Source: Leptidea sinapis
Taxonomy: Eukaryota > Arthropoda > Insecta > Lepidoptera > Pieridae
Length of the DNA stretch: 64,000 nt
Reading direction: 5' to 3'
Assembly (NCBI RefSeq): GCF_905404315.1
Contig: NC_066266.1
Span: 7,819,501-7,883,500 of the forward strand
The position numbers and the translations under genes are program-made. Below, in pieces: positions 35,003 through 47,300 of this stretch. The first letter of the stretch is position 1; every line of letters begins with the position of its first letter. The notes below the pieces were generated by a model. The model searched no databases. It saw nothing but the letters and a program-made list of their open reading frames with translations, and was not told the origin of the DNA.

Positions 35003-35485
35003 GGTACGCTCTGCAGCCTAAAAGACTTGATCAATTTTAGCTTGAGTGGTGTCGTTAGATTCGTATTTACTGTGAGAGTGACACTGGGTATAGCATATAA
35101 TAAGAAAAAAAACAAAAGGGTGGATTTTTGCGCCAAATTCAAATACTTGCACGCTCTGTAGCCTAGAAGACTCGATTAATTTTAACTTGAGTGATGTCGT
35201 TAGATTCGTATTTACTGTGAGAGTGAAACTGGGTACCTATTTCATATAAGAAAAAAAGAAAATGGTGGATTTTTGGTGTTAAATTCAAATGTTTAGCACG
35301 CTCTGCAGCTTAAGATACTCGATGATTTTTAGCTTGAGAGGTGTCGTTAGATTCGTATTTAACATATAAATATGCTGTGAGAGTGACACTGGGTCTAGCA
35401 TATAAGAAATAAAACAAAATGGTGGTTTTTGGCGCCAAATTCAAATGTTTAGCTAGCTCTACAGCTTAAAAGACTCGATAAATAT
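35003..35485. repeat. Tandem repeat, about 147-154 bp unit, 3.2 copies
   Basis: Unit starts are at about 35003, 35149, 35296 and 35452, each with ACGCTCTGCAGC-like sequence followed by GGTGTCGTTAGATTCGTATT and GTGAGAGTGACACTGGGT. The copies differ by small insertions. Confidence 0.75.
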
Positions 35486-35549
35486 GATGATAGTTCGTTT
35501 GGAATATTCTTTTAAAAAAGGGCATGAATGGGTGAAATATATATATATT

Positions 35550-36513
35550 ATATAAAAGAAAGTCGTGTTAGTTACACCATTTATAACTCAAGAATGGCTA
35601 GACCATTTTTTTCTGTTGTTTGATTTTTTGGGTTACTTTTAGTCCGGAATAGGATAATAAGTAATATCGAAAAAAACACAAAAAAATATTATTATAAAAA
35701 CATTTATTTTCTCATATATTTTGTATGGATTGACATTTTAACATGACACCGAATCACGACATTTTCTAGCAAACACTCAAAAATACAGTGTTTGTTTCCA
35801 AATGTTATCATTTGGGGCAGACATTGTCTAAGAACGACGATTTAATCCGATATTCTGGGTATTAATTTATTTATATTCTTACACACAATACAGTGGAAGA
35901 ATAACATACCTACTATACTTATTCCTATGTATTATGTATGCTAATACTAGAAATAAGTGTTTACAAATCAGTAAGACGGACTTTGCTTTTGATTTTGTAG
36001 ATACAAGGACAGAATCGCCATCGAATTGGATCATTGCAATCTCTCGAAGATGCACACCATAAATTTTAACTATTATATTTCATGGGCACCATGGAGGAAC
36101 AACGACATGAAGAGATCAATGCAGCAATGATAGTAGCAATTCTTCATGATCTGCAGCAACTACTTCATGAACATTTTGCATGTCGAGTTAGCCCGCAAAT
36201 CTTTAATTTCCGATCCGTCTTGCATTCGCCATCTCAAGACCAACAAATCTCAAGGCCAATTCTTGATATTTTGTGGTATGAATCTAGAAAATCCATTTCC
36301 CATGCTCAATCTATATATATGGATAAGAGATTTCCACGTATATATGTATAATGTCATTCATCATGATCTGATCTCTGGAACCATAAGGCGTAGAGACTTG
36401 AAATTTGGTAGGAATATTCCTTTTGTCGAGTAGAGGTCAGCTAAGAACGGATTTTACGAAATTCCATCGGCGATAGTTTTTTTTAACAGAACAACGTCTG
36501 TCGGGTCCACTAG
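35550..36513 (+). mobile_element. Probable Helitron, internally rearranged
   Basis: Right end AACAACGTCTGTCGGGTCCA then CTAG^T (36510-36513) is a Helitron terminus. The left end near ATTATATAAAAGAAAGTCGT is a guess from its likeness to other Helitron heads. The overlapping frames at 36082-36433 match no known domain. Confidence 0.4.
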
Positions 36514-36790
36514 TGATGGATAAAAGTTTGCATAGGAATTCGTTATTTTCGAAATTAAAACCATGAAACTTTGTATTTAGGCACTTAATAAGAAGTAATT
36601 TATAAACTATCGTTAGAGAAATTTTGAAACTTACACCTACATGGGGATGAAAAGGACTGTTCACAATGACAAGGGATATGCGCTGTATCATAGAAGAGTG
36701 CCGCAAGAATTTGTATGTGTATTATTTTTAAAACTATCCAAAAAATAAAATAAAGTGTGCCCGGACAAAGTCGCGGGTAATAGGTAGTCT
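36514..36790 (+). mobile_element. Helitron 3' fragment, second subfamily
   Basis: Ends GTGCCCGGACAAAGTCGCGG then GTAATAGGTAGTC, a decayed form of the terminus at 27766. Confidence 0.4.
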
Positions 36791-38400
36791 ATCTTATATA
36801 ATGTTCAATAACACACACACTGGATTATTGTAGTAATAGAAGAAATAAAAATTTAGAAATAGATTAATTTGCATTAGGGAGAGTAACAATAACATAACGT
36901 ATTGCTACAACACTTGGTAAACGTTATGAAGCTTCATCAATAAAGGGGCAAAATTCTGTATCGGGAAAAGTACTGATAAGAAACTCCCAGCGCATCTTTT
37001 AAATAGCAGTTCTCCTTAGTAGTTTTCATAGAACGAAAAAACTAGCTGGTGCGTGGTGCGAAATATTGATATCATCAAGACTGATCCAGTAGGTACAAAT
37101 TAAAATCCTTAAAATGATAAAATATGGTGCCAACACTTGGCGGAAAAGGTCCAGTCAAAGTCCTGTTCTAATTTGGATTGATATGGATCAATCATGTTCG
37201 TGCTGCTACAGACGACAAATTTTGACATTTCCAATAAGTATAATTTGCATAAAAATCTATGTACTACATGACACATTATTTCTGGACCTTGCTGAAACGT
37301 GAAGTCCTCTCCCGTTACGGCCTTTCACCCCCTCGCGCTCGTCCTGTTGCGTCAGTACGGCTTGCAGTTCATTGCCGTTAGGTACATGTGGTGATATTTT
37401 GGTGCTGTCAGTAATTTGTTTTAAAGTTTTCATTGTTATGTTTCGACTTTTGTTTTTAGAAGTTCTATAGTTTCTGTAAATTGTTCTGGTGTCTATGTCG
37501 TGTGCTATAATAATTATGTCAGAAAAATAAATACTTCCAGATTCCATCATTGATTTTTCATCATTAGAATAATGACCAGCAATACAACATCTTTATATCA
37601 ACCATAAAATACAGAAAAAATAAATCGTATTTTATACTTTTTTTACTGATAATAATATCATATTGATGCTTGTTTGCTGTTGCGCACCGTATCAAAGCGA
37701 TGATGTGACGTCATCGACGTCAGGTCGGGAGATGGTGTAAAATTTCCTTTTGGTATATAAATTAAAAAACTATAAAATTGAACATGGCATTATATGTAAC
37801 AGAACATTCGACTCTGCAATATGAAATTTTATTTTATGACTATAACGATATCAATGAGTTTATGAAAATTCTTGAAAAACATAGAATAAAAAAAGAATAA
37901 AAACTTCAACTAGCTTATAAAGCTAATAAAACTAGCTGTTAGTACACAACTTCTTCTAGGCTAAGCAATCGCCATCATTTATTGCCCATAAAGGCATTCC
38001 ATTCTAAGCTTCCTAAAAGCAATATACCTAATTATTTGAAATGTCTTTCGACAATGGGCTAGTATAAAAAGAAAAGTCCTATTACAGTCTAAAGGATTAT
38101 TTAAATGATAAGACAGATGTGTGCTAACTAAAGCTATTTATCGCTTTACCATATTTTACCGCTAGTGAAATTCGAGCTTTAATGAGAAGAAGTTGCAAGA
38201 AACTCATCACTATTCTTTTAAATCAAGCTTCAGCATTTAATACTATTTTATACAATAATATAATATGCAAAATTATTTAAAAAAATACTCAATGGTTTCG
38301 AGGCAAATATTCGTGGTTTCGAAAAGTGTGCGGCCTAGGGGTTTGCCTATGAGCACGACTATGGTATAATTAAATGGCTATTCTATTCCATTCTATATAG
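36791..38400. other. Intergenic repeats, no gene
   Basis: 37300-37390 is the inverse copy of 14990-15115. 36950-37020 and 38180-38280 resemble LINE tails (GATAAGAAACTCCCAGCGC; AGAAGTTGCAAGAAACTCAT). The 97-codon minus frame at 37257-37550 overlaps the dispersed copy and is not accepted as a gene. Confidence 0.4.
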
Positions 38401-38528
38401 GTATTTTGGCTTCAGTGGAATGCCAACCAACAATTTGAGCCTTTCTCACTCGAGGCGTATGCCATTATTTTTAGACGTCAATGTCAAAATTACAACTGAC
38501 AACATTGAAACATGATAAAACTTCAACT

Positions 38529-38765
38529 TCAACCTTCAATGAGTTCAAGGCGAGCTTGTGTTTTGATTTTGAAAATCGGATAGAAGCGTTCTATTACTTT
38601 GTGCAGATCTGGTGAAATATTAACTATTATATTTATCATACTATTGGCAAAAATATATCGTGAAAACGTACTAATGACTGACACTAGTATTTGCTTTGGA
38701 ATCAAGTAATGATACTTTTTTCTCAAGAGATATGACCTAAACATTTTGGCGCATTTACGCCGCAA
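38529..38765 (-). CDS. Possible small protein, divergent to msl-3
   Basis: A 78-codon frame starting MRRKCAKMFRSYLL and ending ARLELIEG. Its start lies 59 bases from the msl-3 start codon on the opposite strand, an arrangement expected of a shared bidirectional promoter. The N-terminus is basic, followed by a moderately hydrophobic stretch (residues about 24-50), which would fit a small mitochondrial or membrane protein. No family was recognised, no poly(A) signal is obvious downstream, and the length is within reach of chance. Confidence 0.3.
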   Translation of the reverse strand: MRRKCAKMFRSYLLRKKYHYLIPKQILVSVISTFSRYIFANSMINIIVNISPDLHKVIERFYPIFKIKTQARLELIEG

Positions 38766-38824
38766 ATGTCAACAAAATATAAAGGAGGCTTTCGTGCTAA
38801 TAAAGAGTACTAAATAATAAAGAA

Positions 38825-38926
38825 ATGGTGTCGACAAGAAGCATTCGATATAAATTTAGTGAAGGTGAAAGAGTTCTGTGCTATGAACCAGATCCTACAA
38901 AAGCAAAAGTATTATATGACTCAAAG
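38825..38926 (+). CDS. msl-3: msl-3 exon 1
   Basis: 34 codons starting MVSTRSIRYKFSEGERVLCY, first part of the chromo-barrel including Y31. Donor GTAAAC, phase 0. G at -3 of the ATG, and no earlier in-frame ATG in the short leader. Confidence 0.88.
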
Positions 38927-41900
38927 GTAAACAGTTTTTGGAAAACAACATTATATAAATGAACTTGGGTACAATAACTATTAATGCAATACATACCTGG
39001 GATGCTAATGATATACATACATTAGCTGATATTAAGTTTATGTGCTGTAGTAGAATAAACACATCTGAACTCTTTATGTCATAAAAATATTTGTTTTATA
39101 TTATGTTAGGCTAGAAACTGGAGGTATTAATGATGTTACTCTTTGTTATATTTTAGGTATTAGAAGTGATTGAGAATAAAGATAAACGTGGACGTAGAAC
39201 AATAGAATACTTAATCCATTTTCAAGGCTGGAATTCATCATGGGACCGTTGTGTTGGTGAAGACTTTGTGTTAAAAGATACAGAAGAAAACAGACAGCTC
39301 CAGAGGGATCTGGCAGAAAAGTCACAGCTGCAATTGTGATTATTATTATACTTATCTTAACATTTAAAATCCTTCTATACCATAATAGTATCTTTCACCC
39401 ATTTTTTACCAATATGGTGTATGCCTTCTTCAGTGTGTGCCAATTAGCCCAGTTGTGTGCTACCATCTTGCTATTACTTGCAGAAGCAGAATGTAAACAG
39501 TATAAATCCTACAAATTATGATAACATGACTTACTAATATTATATTACATTGATCTGCATGATGTATGATAGAACAACACACACATCTGTCATAAATTTT
39601 TAATTTTATGTTAACTAACCCGCACAAATACAAAATTTATAAAATGATTCAGCTGAAATGATTTCACAATTGTTTGCTGTACTATATATTAAAATTGGAA
39701 TAGGAGAACAAATTAATGTATCGGCCACCAGAAGGCAAGTGATCACCATTACAGTCTCTTGCAACACCAGAAATCAGACGAGTGATAGCCCCTTAGATGA
39801 GAGTATGAGTATTATAAAGTACATACTTGGAAACCTATGCAAGGGTTTTTATTACTTAACTATTTTTAAGTATAACTTAAAATATTTGCATTAAAATTCT
39901 CATGACAACCACATGAATCATAAACACTATATAAATATAACATAAGACCATGTGTATTAATATAGATGTTTAATCGTCATTTTCACACTGTCAATTATGT
40001 ATTTACATTGTAAAATGTATGTTAAAAAAAATTATGGATGATTATTATGGATGTATCTTATTGTCTTTTATTTATAACAGAGGTGCATATTTATATCGAC
40101 GGGAAAGAAAGAAAGGAGGCAGTTCTACAACAGGATCTGCAGCTAAAAGGTCTCGTCATGGATTTAGTGATGATGGCTCTTCCAGCAGCACCCAACCTGA
40201 TGGTGAGCTAATTCAATTATTAGCCGACTTTAGACCTCTGTACTCAAAAAATTTTGTTCTATAGTTATAAATGCTACACACAGGTTTTCCAACAAATTTT
40301 CTGTAATTTTATTAATTCACTGAGTTCAACAACTTTAAGCCTGCAGTTTTCATATATATATTTTGCTGTTCTTCATGTGTATGTGTAGGTTTCCTCACAA
40401 TGTTTTAGTTAACCATAAAAACAATGGCAGGAGCGCCTCTCATTAGAGGCAAGAGCCCTACCCTTTGTGCCACAGATACTTTTATATTCTAGTAGCTTGT
40501 TTTGCCATATTATTATTTTTTAAATAGTATGTAACCAATAACTATCCTTCTTTTTCTGTGGTGCTGCTCTGCCAGATGTGGGCTTGGCCTCTACTATCTT
40601 CCAGCACTCCGTCTTTAGCTGTCATATCAATTATGAATTTTCTAATAGCATGTAGATTATCCATATGATATTGCTTAAATTTAGTGGCAACTTACGAGCT
40701 CTGTTAGTATAATTGATTACATTATATACTTTTCCTCACAGAGGGTGAAACAGCAATAGATACCGACACTTCTACTGGTTCAACATCAAGTGCGAATCCA
40801 AAAAGTCAATCTTCAACACATTCCCGTGGTGCGCAAATTACTGTACCATCTTCACTGAGGTATTTCAACTTTTATATTTTGATAGTATATTTTTTATTGA
40901 GAGTTGATAACAACCAACCGTAACTGTGCTTGAGGTAAATTACAACTGACAAATTGATATTTTGGACCAGTAATTTATACAAACTTGGATTTTTTTTTTA
41001 ATTATGTTCGTAAATCTCCCCTATTCTTCTTGAAGGATACACAATGTTATTGATACTGTACCATCTTCACTGAGGTATTTCAACTTTTATATTTTGATAG
41101 TATATTTTTTATTGAGAGTTGATAACAATCAACCGTAACTGTGCTTGAAGTAAATTACAACTGACAAATTGATATTTTGGACCAGTAATTTATACAAAAT
41201 TGGATTTTTTTTTAATAATGTTCGTAAATCTCCCCTATTCTTCTTGAAGGATACGCAATGTTATTGATACCAGTATATAATTGCCGTAAGTCTTTTAAGG
41301 GTATGAAATTTAAATATTTTTTCATGATCAAGATTTATTATGTTCAATGTATTATAGATTTTTTTTTTTTATTTATTATAATTTTTTTTTTCTAGTTATG
41401 ACGAAAAATAATATGAATTATTTCGTATTAAATCTATTATTATTTAGTGAAAGATAATTATTTAAAAGGTGCCCTCTGGTGATGTTTATATGTAAAATAC
41501 ATGCAATATACTTCTTGATCTCATTGAATTGAGCAAAGGCTTTTACCAAAACACATCAAACAAGAATTTTAAATAAATTATGCCTTTTGTGGGATTTTTT
41601 CACTTCTGCCCTGAAAAAAATACATTCCATAAAGTTGGCACACAATTTATGCAAAAAATATATGTCTGGGTTGTTAGAGAAAGCATGCACAATGTTTTAT
41701 TAATATATGTATCATAACCAGATTGATAATGTTTAAAAAAAATGTGGTCAAGTTGTGCCTTAACCATTTTATGTGTTCCATCCTTGTCAAGGGGAGTGCT
41801 AACCTTCTCTCCTTTCAATAGACACAGTAGTGATACTAGCGCCGTCAGTATATATATTAACTACTCAATAAACTTTGATAGCGTGTTCTAGAACATCACG

Positions 41901-44269
41901 GTTAATTCTTTTATTTTTACATTTAATGTTAAAACTACTGTTAATTATAGTAGTGTTTACTATTTTCAGAGGCTTGAGACTACTAAGATGTTATTTTTGT
42001 TTAAAAATTAGGAAATAAATAATATATACTGTTTGATCTGTTGATTTCAGTGTACAGCGCCATCTATGAGTATACAGTGGAGTAAAATATTAGAATACAT
42101 TATTGCTGTCATATTCGGCGAGTATATGATATTCAGTATAAAAATTATGATTTTCTATAGAATAGACGGAATATGCAAATTTTTAAAATAATTATATAAA
42201 TATATATATATATATATACTAGATATGCTTTTAACATCACATTAGCCTGTTTTAAATAAAATTTGTTAAACTCAGTTACGTTTTACTTTTTGTGCTCATG
42301 TTACTAGCAGGGGTATTAGTGGCAAATCATAACAAAACACATATTAAATAAATTTTATCCGAGTTCGTCATAGAACGTGTACCAATTTTCATTTACTTCG
42401 CTTGTACGATATATTATAAAAGCTGATGTAGTGCAACGCCATCTAGTGGTGACTTATGACAACGTGATGGTTTAAGAACTTGTCCCTGCAAAATGAATTC
42501 CTACTTTTGTAGTTAGTAACTATCACTTCACTAGATAAATTGTTTTATTTATTTTTAAACAAATTAAGACGATATTTTGTATACCTACTAGATATGTGTT
42601 TTTTTAACTGGACAGTATGGGGAAATTCTAATCCAGACGACATACAGAAAAACTATCTGAGGCACCATTTTGCTCTTTTTTTGTGATAACAATTTTGGCG
42701 TAGTTATTTTTTTGTACAAGCGTGAGTTGTGCATAAAAATGGGTCATTTTGATGGAAATGTTTTTTAATGGCAATTGACTCGGTTTCTTCTGAGCGTTAT
42801 TTCATTGTATCGGATGAAAAAATACGAGCAGCAGAAGTTAGCCAAATTTAATAAAATGGATTCTCATAAATGTTTACATGCATCGAGCGGACCTATTAAG
42901 GACTCCGTTCAACTCGGAAGTGTAAAACTGATAATTGTGTTTGCACCGATAAATAGTCGAGCGGAAAGGACTCAGCGAGCCGAAAGAGTTTAAATGAACT
43001 CGCTCAGTTCTTGGCAGCGGAGCGGATTCATTAAAATTCCATAGCAGCGTTTCTACAGTGAAAGATTTGAGAGGAGCGGACGAGTAAAAAGTAGTTGAAA
43101 CGAGTACGTCAAGGTCTCAGCGACTAGTTTAGAACTACTACAGATGTCAATAAGAGACAATAGATTGAAGTATATTAATTTATTTATTTTATAGTTATAA
43201 TAATAAATAAAGAAGCCATTTTTATATGAACGTATGAGAATGTTTGCCCCTTTTTTTCTGTGCTTTAGATACAACAATATGTACTTATTTTTCTATATAG
43301 GTTGGTGCATGATCGCTGTCTTAACTTGATTCCGTGTCATAAGAGGCATTTATTTTCTCAAAATTGATTCCTGTAGAATAATTTTTGATGTCACTCCTAA
43401 TACTACTACCGCTTCGGAAACAAATGGCGCTCTGAAAGAGAGGAAGCCGCGCGAGAAACTCTCTCAGGATTCTTTTTTGCGCTCTTTTTAATAAAATACA
43501 CAATATTGTACTATCATTGTTATTGCTATACAATAATCATAATCTAGTTCCAGGCTGTCCGATCACTTAGGTATTCAGCTGTGGAGTAGTAGGATTTACG
43601 GCAGAGCCATTTTTTAATAAAACATAAATTTATTTATAGATGTATCTTATGAAGCTTACTAGAATTAGTTACAAGCAATCCTTTATTTCCAGTGTTATAA
43701 TAATGAAAGTCACCATTAAGAGCAGAAAGGTGACGAGTTTTGTGTCACGGAACAACAATAAGGAACGTCGTTCCAAAAATATTATACTAACTAAAAGTCA
43801 ATCTCAACAATATAGTGTTGTTATGATTATCGTTATTTTTGGAATTGGCGGCCAAATTTTACTTAGAACAACTCAAAAAATTTAGTTGTAGAAGAAAACG
43901 CAACTATACTGTGTAGCGCACATTGTATTGTTTTGGTGAATAGTTTTTTCGAAGTCGGTTGAATTTTAGTTAAAAATTGTTTTCGTCAAAAATTTCAAAT
44001 CAAATCAAAATCACTTTATTCATGAAGGTCAAGGAAATGAGACCTAATGAATGTCATAGAAAATATTTTTTCTTATTGAATCTACCGCTACTTCGCAAAG
44101 GGTTGAGCTAATGAGAAGAAGTAGCAAGAGACTCATTGGCACTCTTTTAAATCAGGAATTACATTTTCATTGTTATAAAAATCATTTCAATTACAATATA
44201 ATATGTAAAGTGATGCAACAAACATACTCAAACGTCAAACGTGTGTGAGCATTTTATAAGGGATTATAC

Positions 44270-44320
<51 letters not shown>

Positions 44321-47300
44321 CTAGCTGATACCCAGCGACGTCGTTCGCGTACGTATTTTTACACCTTGGGTTACATTACTGGACTTTTAGTAGGGATCCC
44401 ATGTTAATGAAAATGTAATATAGCCTGTAACACCCGGAGATAATGTAGCTTCCCAACAGTGAAAGAATTATTCAAATCGGTACAGTAGTTGCGGAACCTA
44501 TTCAATGCAAACAAACAAACAAACAAATAATCAAATCTTTCCTCTTTATAATATTATGTATAGCTAAGTTTAAAAATAAAATTAAACTAAATTAAATAAA
44601 CAAGTGTAATGAGTCGAATGTTGTGTTTGCAGAGCTGTGCTGACGTTCGACTACCACCTGGTGGTGAAGAGGGGCCGCATGGCTAGGCTACCCGCGTCTC
44701 CGAGCGCCGCCGAGATCCTGGAGTCTGTGGTCAAGTGGTTCGGGAGAGCTGGCGCCTGGGACCCTCCTCGATCTAAACACGAGCCACCCCACAAGCCAGA
44801 TGTCAACGAGGTCTCCGCCAGGTACGCACGCTTTGGGAAGTCCAGTTTTAGCAGTCGGAGTCTCCAAAGGATGCCACATTCATTTATGGGTACCACAACG
44901 GCGCCTATTTCTGCTGTGAAGCAGTTATATGTAAGCATTACTGTGTTTCGCTCTGAAGTGCACCGGAGCTAGTGAAATGTTTCTCAAGGTGACGAGCGCA
45001 ATAATTGTAGTGCCACTCAAGAGTTTTTACACAAGAATCCTGAACGCATTGTAACGGGCAGGGTGTATCAATTACCATCACGTCTCAACTTTAATTTTCA
45101 TTAAAAAACAAAATTATTTTAAACGTATAATTAAGTTAATTAAATATTATTCATTTATTATTTAACTACATCAAAAGCTAGTCGTTATGTTATGAGAAGA
45201 GTAAACGTCCGAAAGAGTAAACTGATGATCTAAGGCAACTGTTTTTACCTATCCCACCATTCCTGATGTTTCACTCTATGAAACTCCCCCTTTTATAGAA
45301 AATGAGGAACGAGACGAGCAGATCGTTCAATTGATGGTGATAAACACCGAGATTGTACATGTTTCGACACAGAACATAGTATATGTTAAAAACGCTACAT
45401 ATATTCACAGAGGCACACTAATGTGACATTATGTGTCAATCACACGAAACACGGTGACTGCACAACGAGTATGCACGTTATCTCAAACACATCTTGCTGC
45501 CAAACTACTGTTTCTTAACTTTACTTAAAATTCAATTTACGTGTTTGTAATATTCATTATGTATAGCCGAGTGGTTAGCGATCTCACCTATTAAGCTAGA
45601 GGTCCCGGGTTCGAATCCCGGTAGGTGCAAGCATTTATATGATGAATATGGATGTTTGTTTCCGAGTCATATAGATGTTTAAATGTATTTATGTATGTTT
45701 AAGTAAGTTTATTGTATTAAATATATCGTTGTCTTGCAACCCATAACACAGACTATATATGCTTAATTTGGGGCAAGATAATTTGTGTAAAAAGTGTGTC
45801 AGTATTATTATAATTAAAAAGCATAAAAGGCATTTATTTTCTCAAAATTGTTTCCTTTAGAATTCTTTTTGATGTCATTTCTAATAACTTAGATACTACT
45901 ACCGCTTCGGAAACAAATGGCTCTCTGAGATAGAAGCGGCGCAAGAAACTCTCCCAGCATTCTTTTTTGCGCTCTTTTCAATAAATATATATAGTAGTGT
46001 ACAGTTATTTCGTTTTAATTTGTTTAGTTAGTTAGTATAAAATCATCACAATCTAGTCCCAGGCTGTTCGATCATTTAGATATTCAGCAGTAGAGTAATA
46101 GGATTTACGACAGAGCCATTTTTTTATTATTATAATATTTACTTATCGAACTTATACAGTTCACAACGACTTTATTGATTACATTCTATATAAAATTATA
46201 TCAATGACGTTATTAGAACGTCATTATAATCCAAAGCTAAAATTTGAATTTGGATCATTTTATTGGCCAATGTTCTGGCGTGTTTTTAAAAATAGTTAGA
46301 AGCCATAAGCTCCGCATTTTATTATTTATTTGATACCTTGAACATTTTCATGAATTTAGCTGGAGCAGTTATCTTGAACTTACGACTCAATTCTAAACTA
46401 GTGCCGCATTGTCTAAACTGTTCATAGTTTCTTATGTGGTTATTGCAACTGTAGTTAATAATTACCAACAATAAAATTTGTATGTATACTATGTTTTATA
46501 TGCAAAATGTTGAAAATGTAGTCTGCATGCAATTGTCAGAATTTTTATGTAATAACTAGCTCACCCGGCAAACGTTGTTTTGCCATATAAAGTATAATTC
46601 ACGCGATAGTTTTATAAGTAATAAAATATTGCCTATATTATAGCCTGTACATCATTTTGTTCTATTTTCAATAGTTTTTGCAGCGCACGCAAAAATAGGT
46701 TTTCGATTTTACACCTTGTGTTACAATAGCAATTATATTACGGATCCCTAATTTTGAAAAAAAAACATAGCCTATAGCCTTTCTCTATAAATGGACTACC
46801 CAACACTGAAAGAATCATTCAAATCGGACCAGTAGTAGCAGAGATTAGCGCGTTCAAACAAACAAACAAACACTGCAGCTTTATAATATTAGTATAGATA
46901 ATATCTTGCCTCAAAAACAATCGGGGTTCCGGGCAGGCCCGACCGATTATAGCTACTGCACTTTTGGATGTCGTTGATGATATTCTGGCGGGGCAGGATG
47001 TGGGGGAGGGAACTCTTCTTGCGTTACTAGACTTTTCTCGCGCGTTTGAAACTGTAAGCCCAGGGGCCCATTGGCGTCATTAGATCATAATTTCATTAGT
47101 ATAACTTTAAGAACTATTATCAGAATGTATAATGACGTCAATAAACATTTTTTCTTTCTTTCTTCTTTTAGTAAAATAGCGCGAGGATTAAGTTTAAGGT
47201 TGTTTGTTTTGTTACGCAATAGAAGTATAACTAGTTGCGTGCGTATATAAGAACACACACACTTTTTTACTACACGAATAATTAAAAATTACCATTAAAA

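Noticed and set aside
36082..36433. Two overlapping ORFs of 89 and 95 codons
   Set aside because: They overlap in different frames, lie within a probable Helitron and show no domain.
37257..37550. 97-codon minus-strand ORF
   Set aside because: Half of it is a dispersed segment also found at 14990-15115, with no domain.
44637..44972. Open frame running past exon 5
   Set aside because: The extension beyond the donor at 44822 reads into a SINE-like retroposon; the spliced model joins exon 6 in phase and is preferred.
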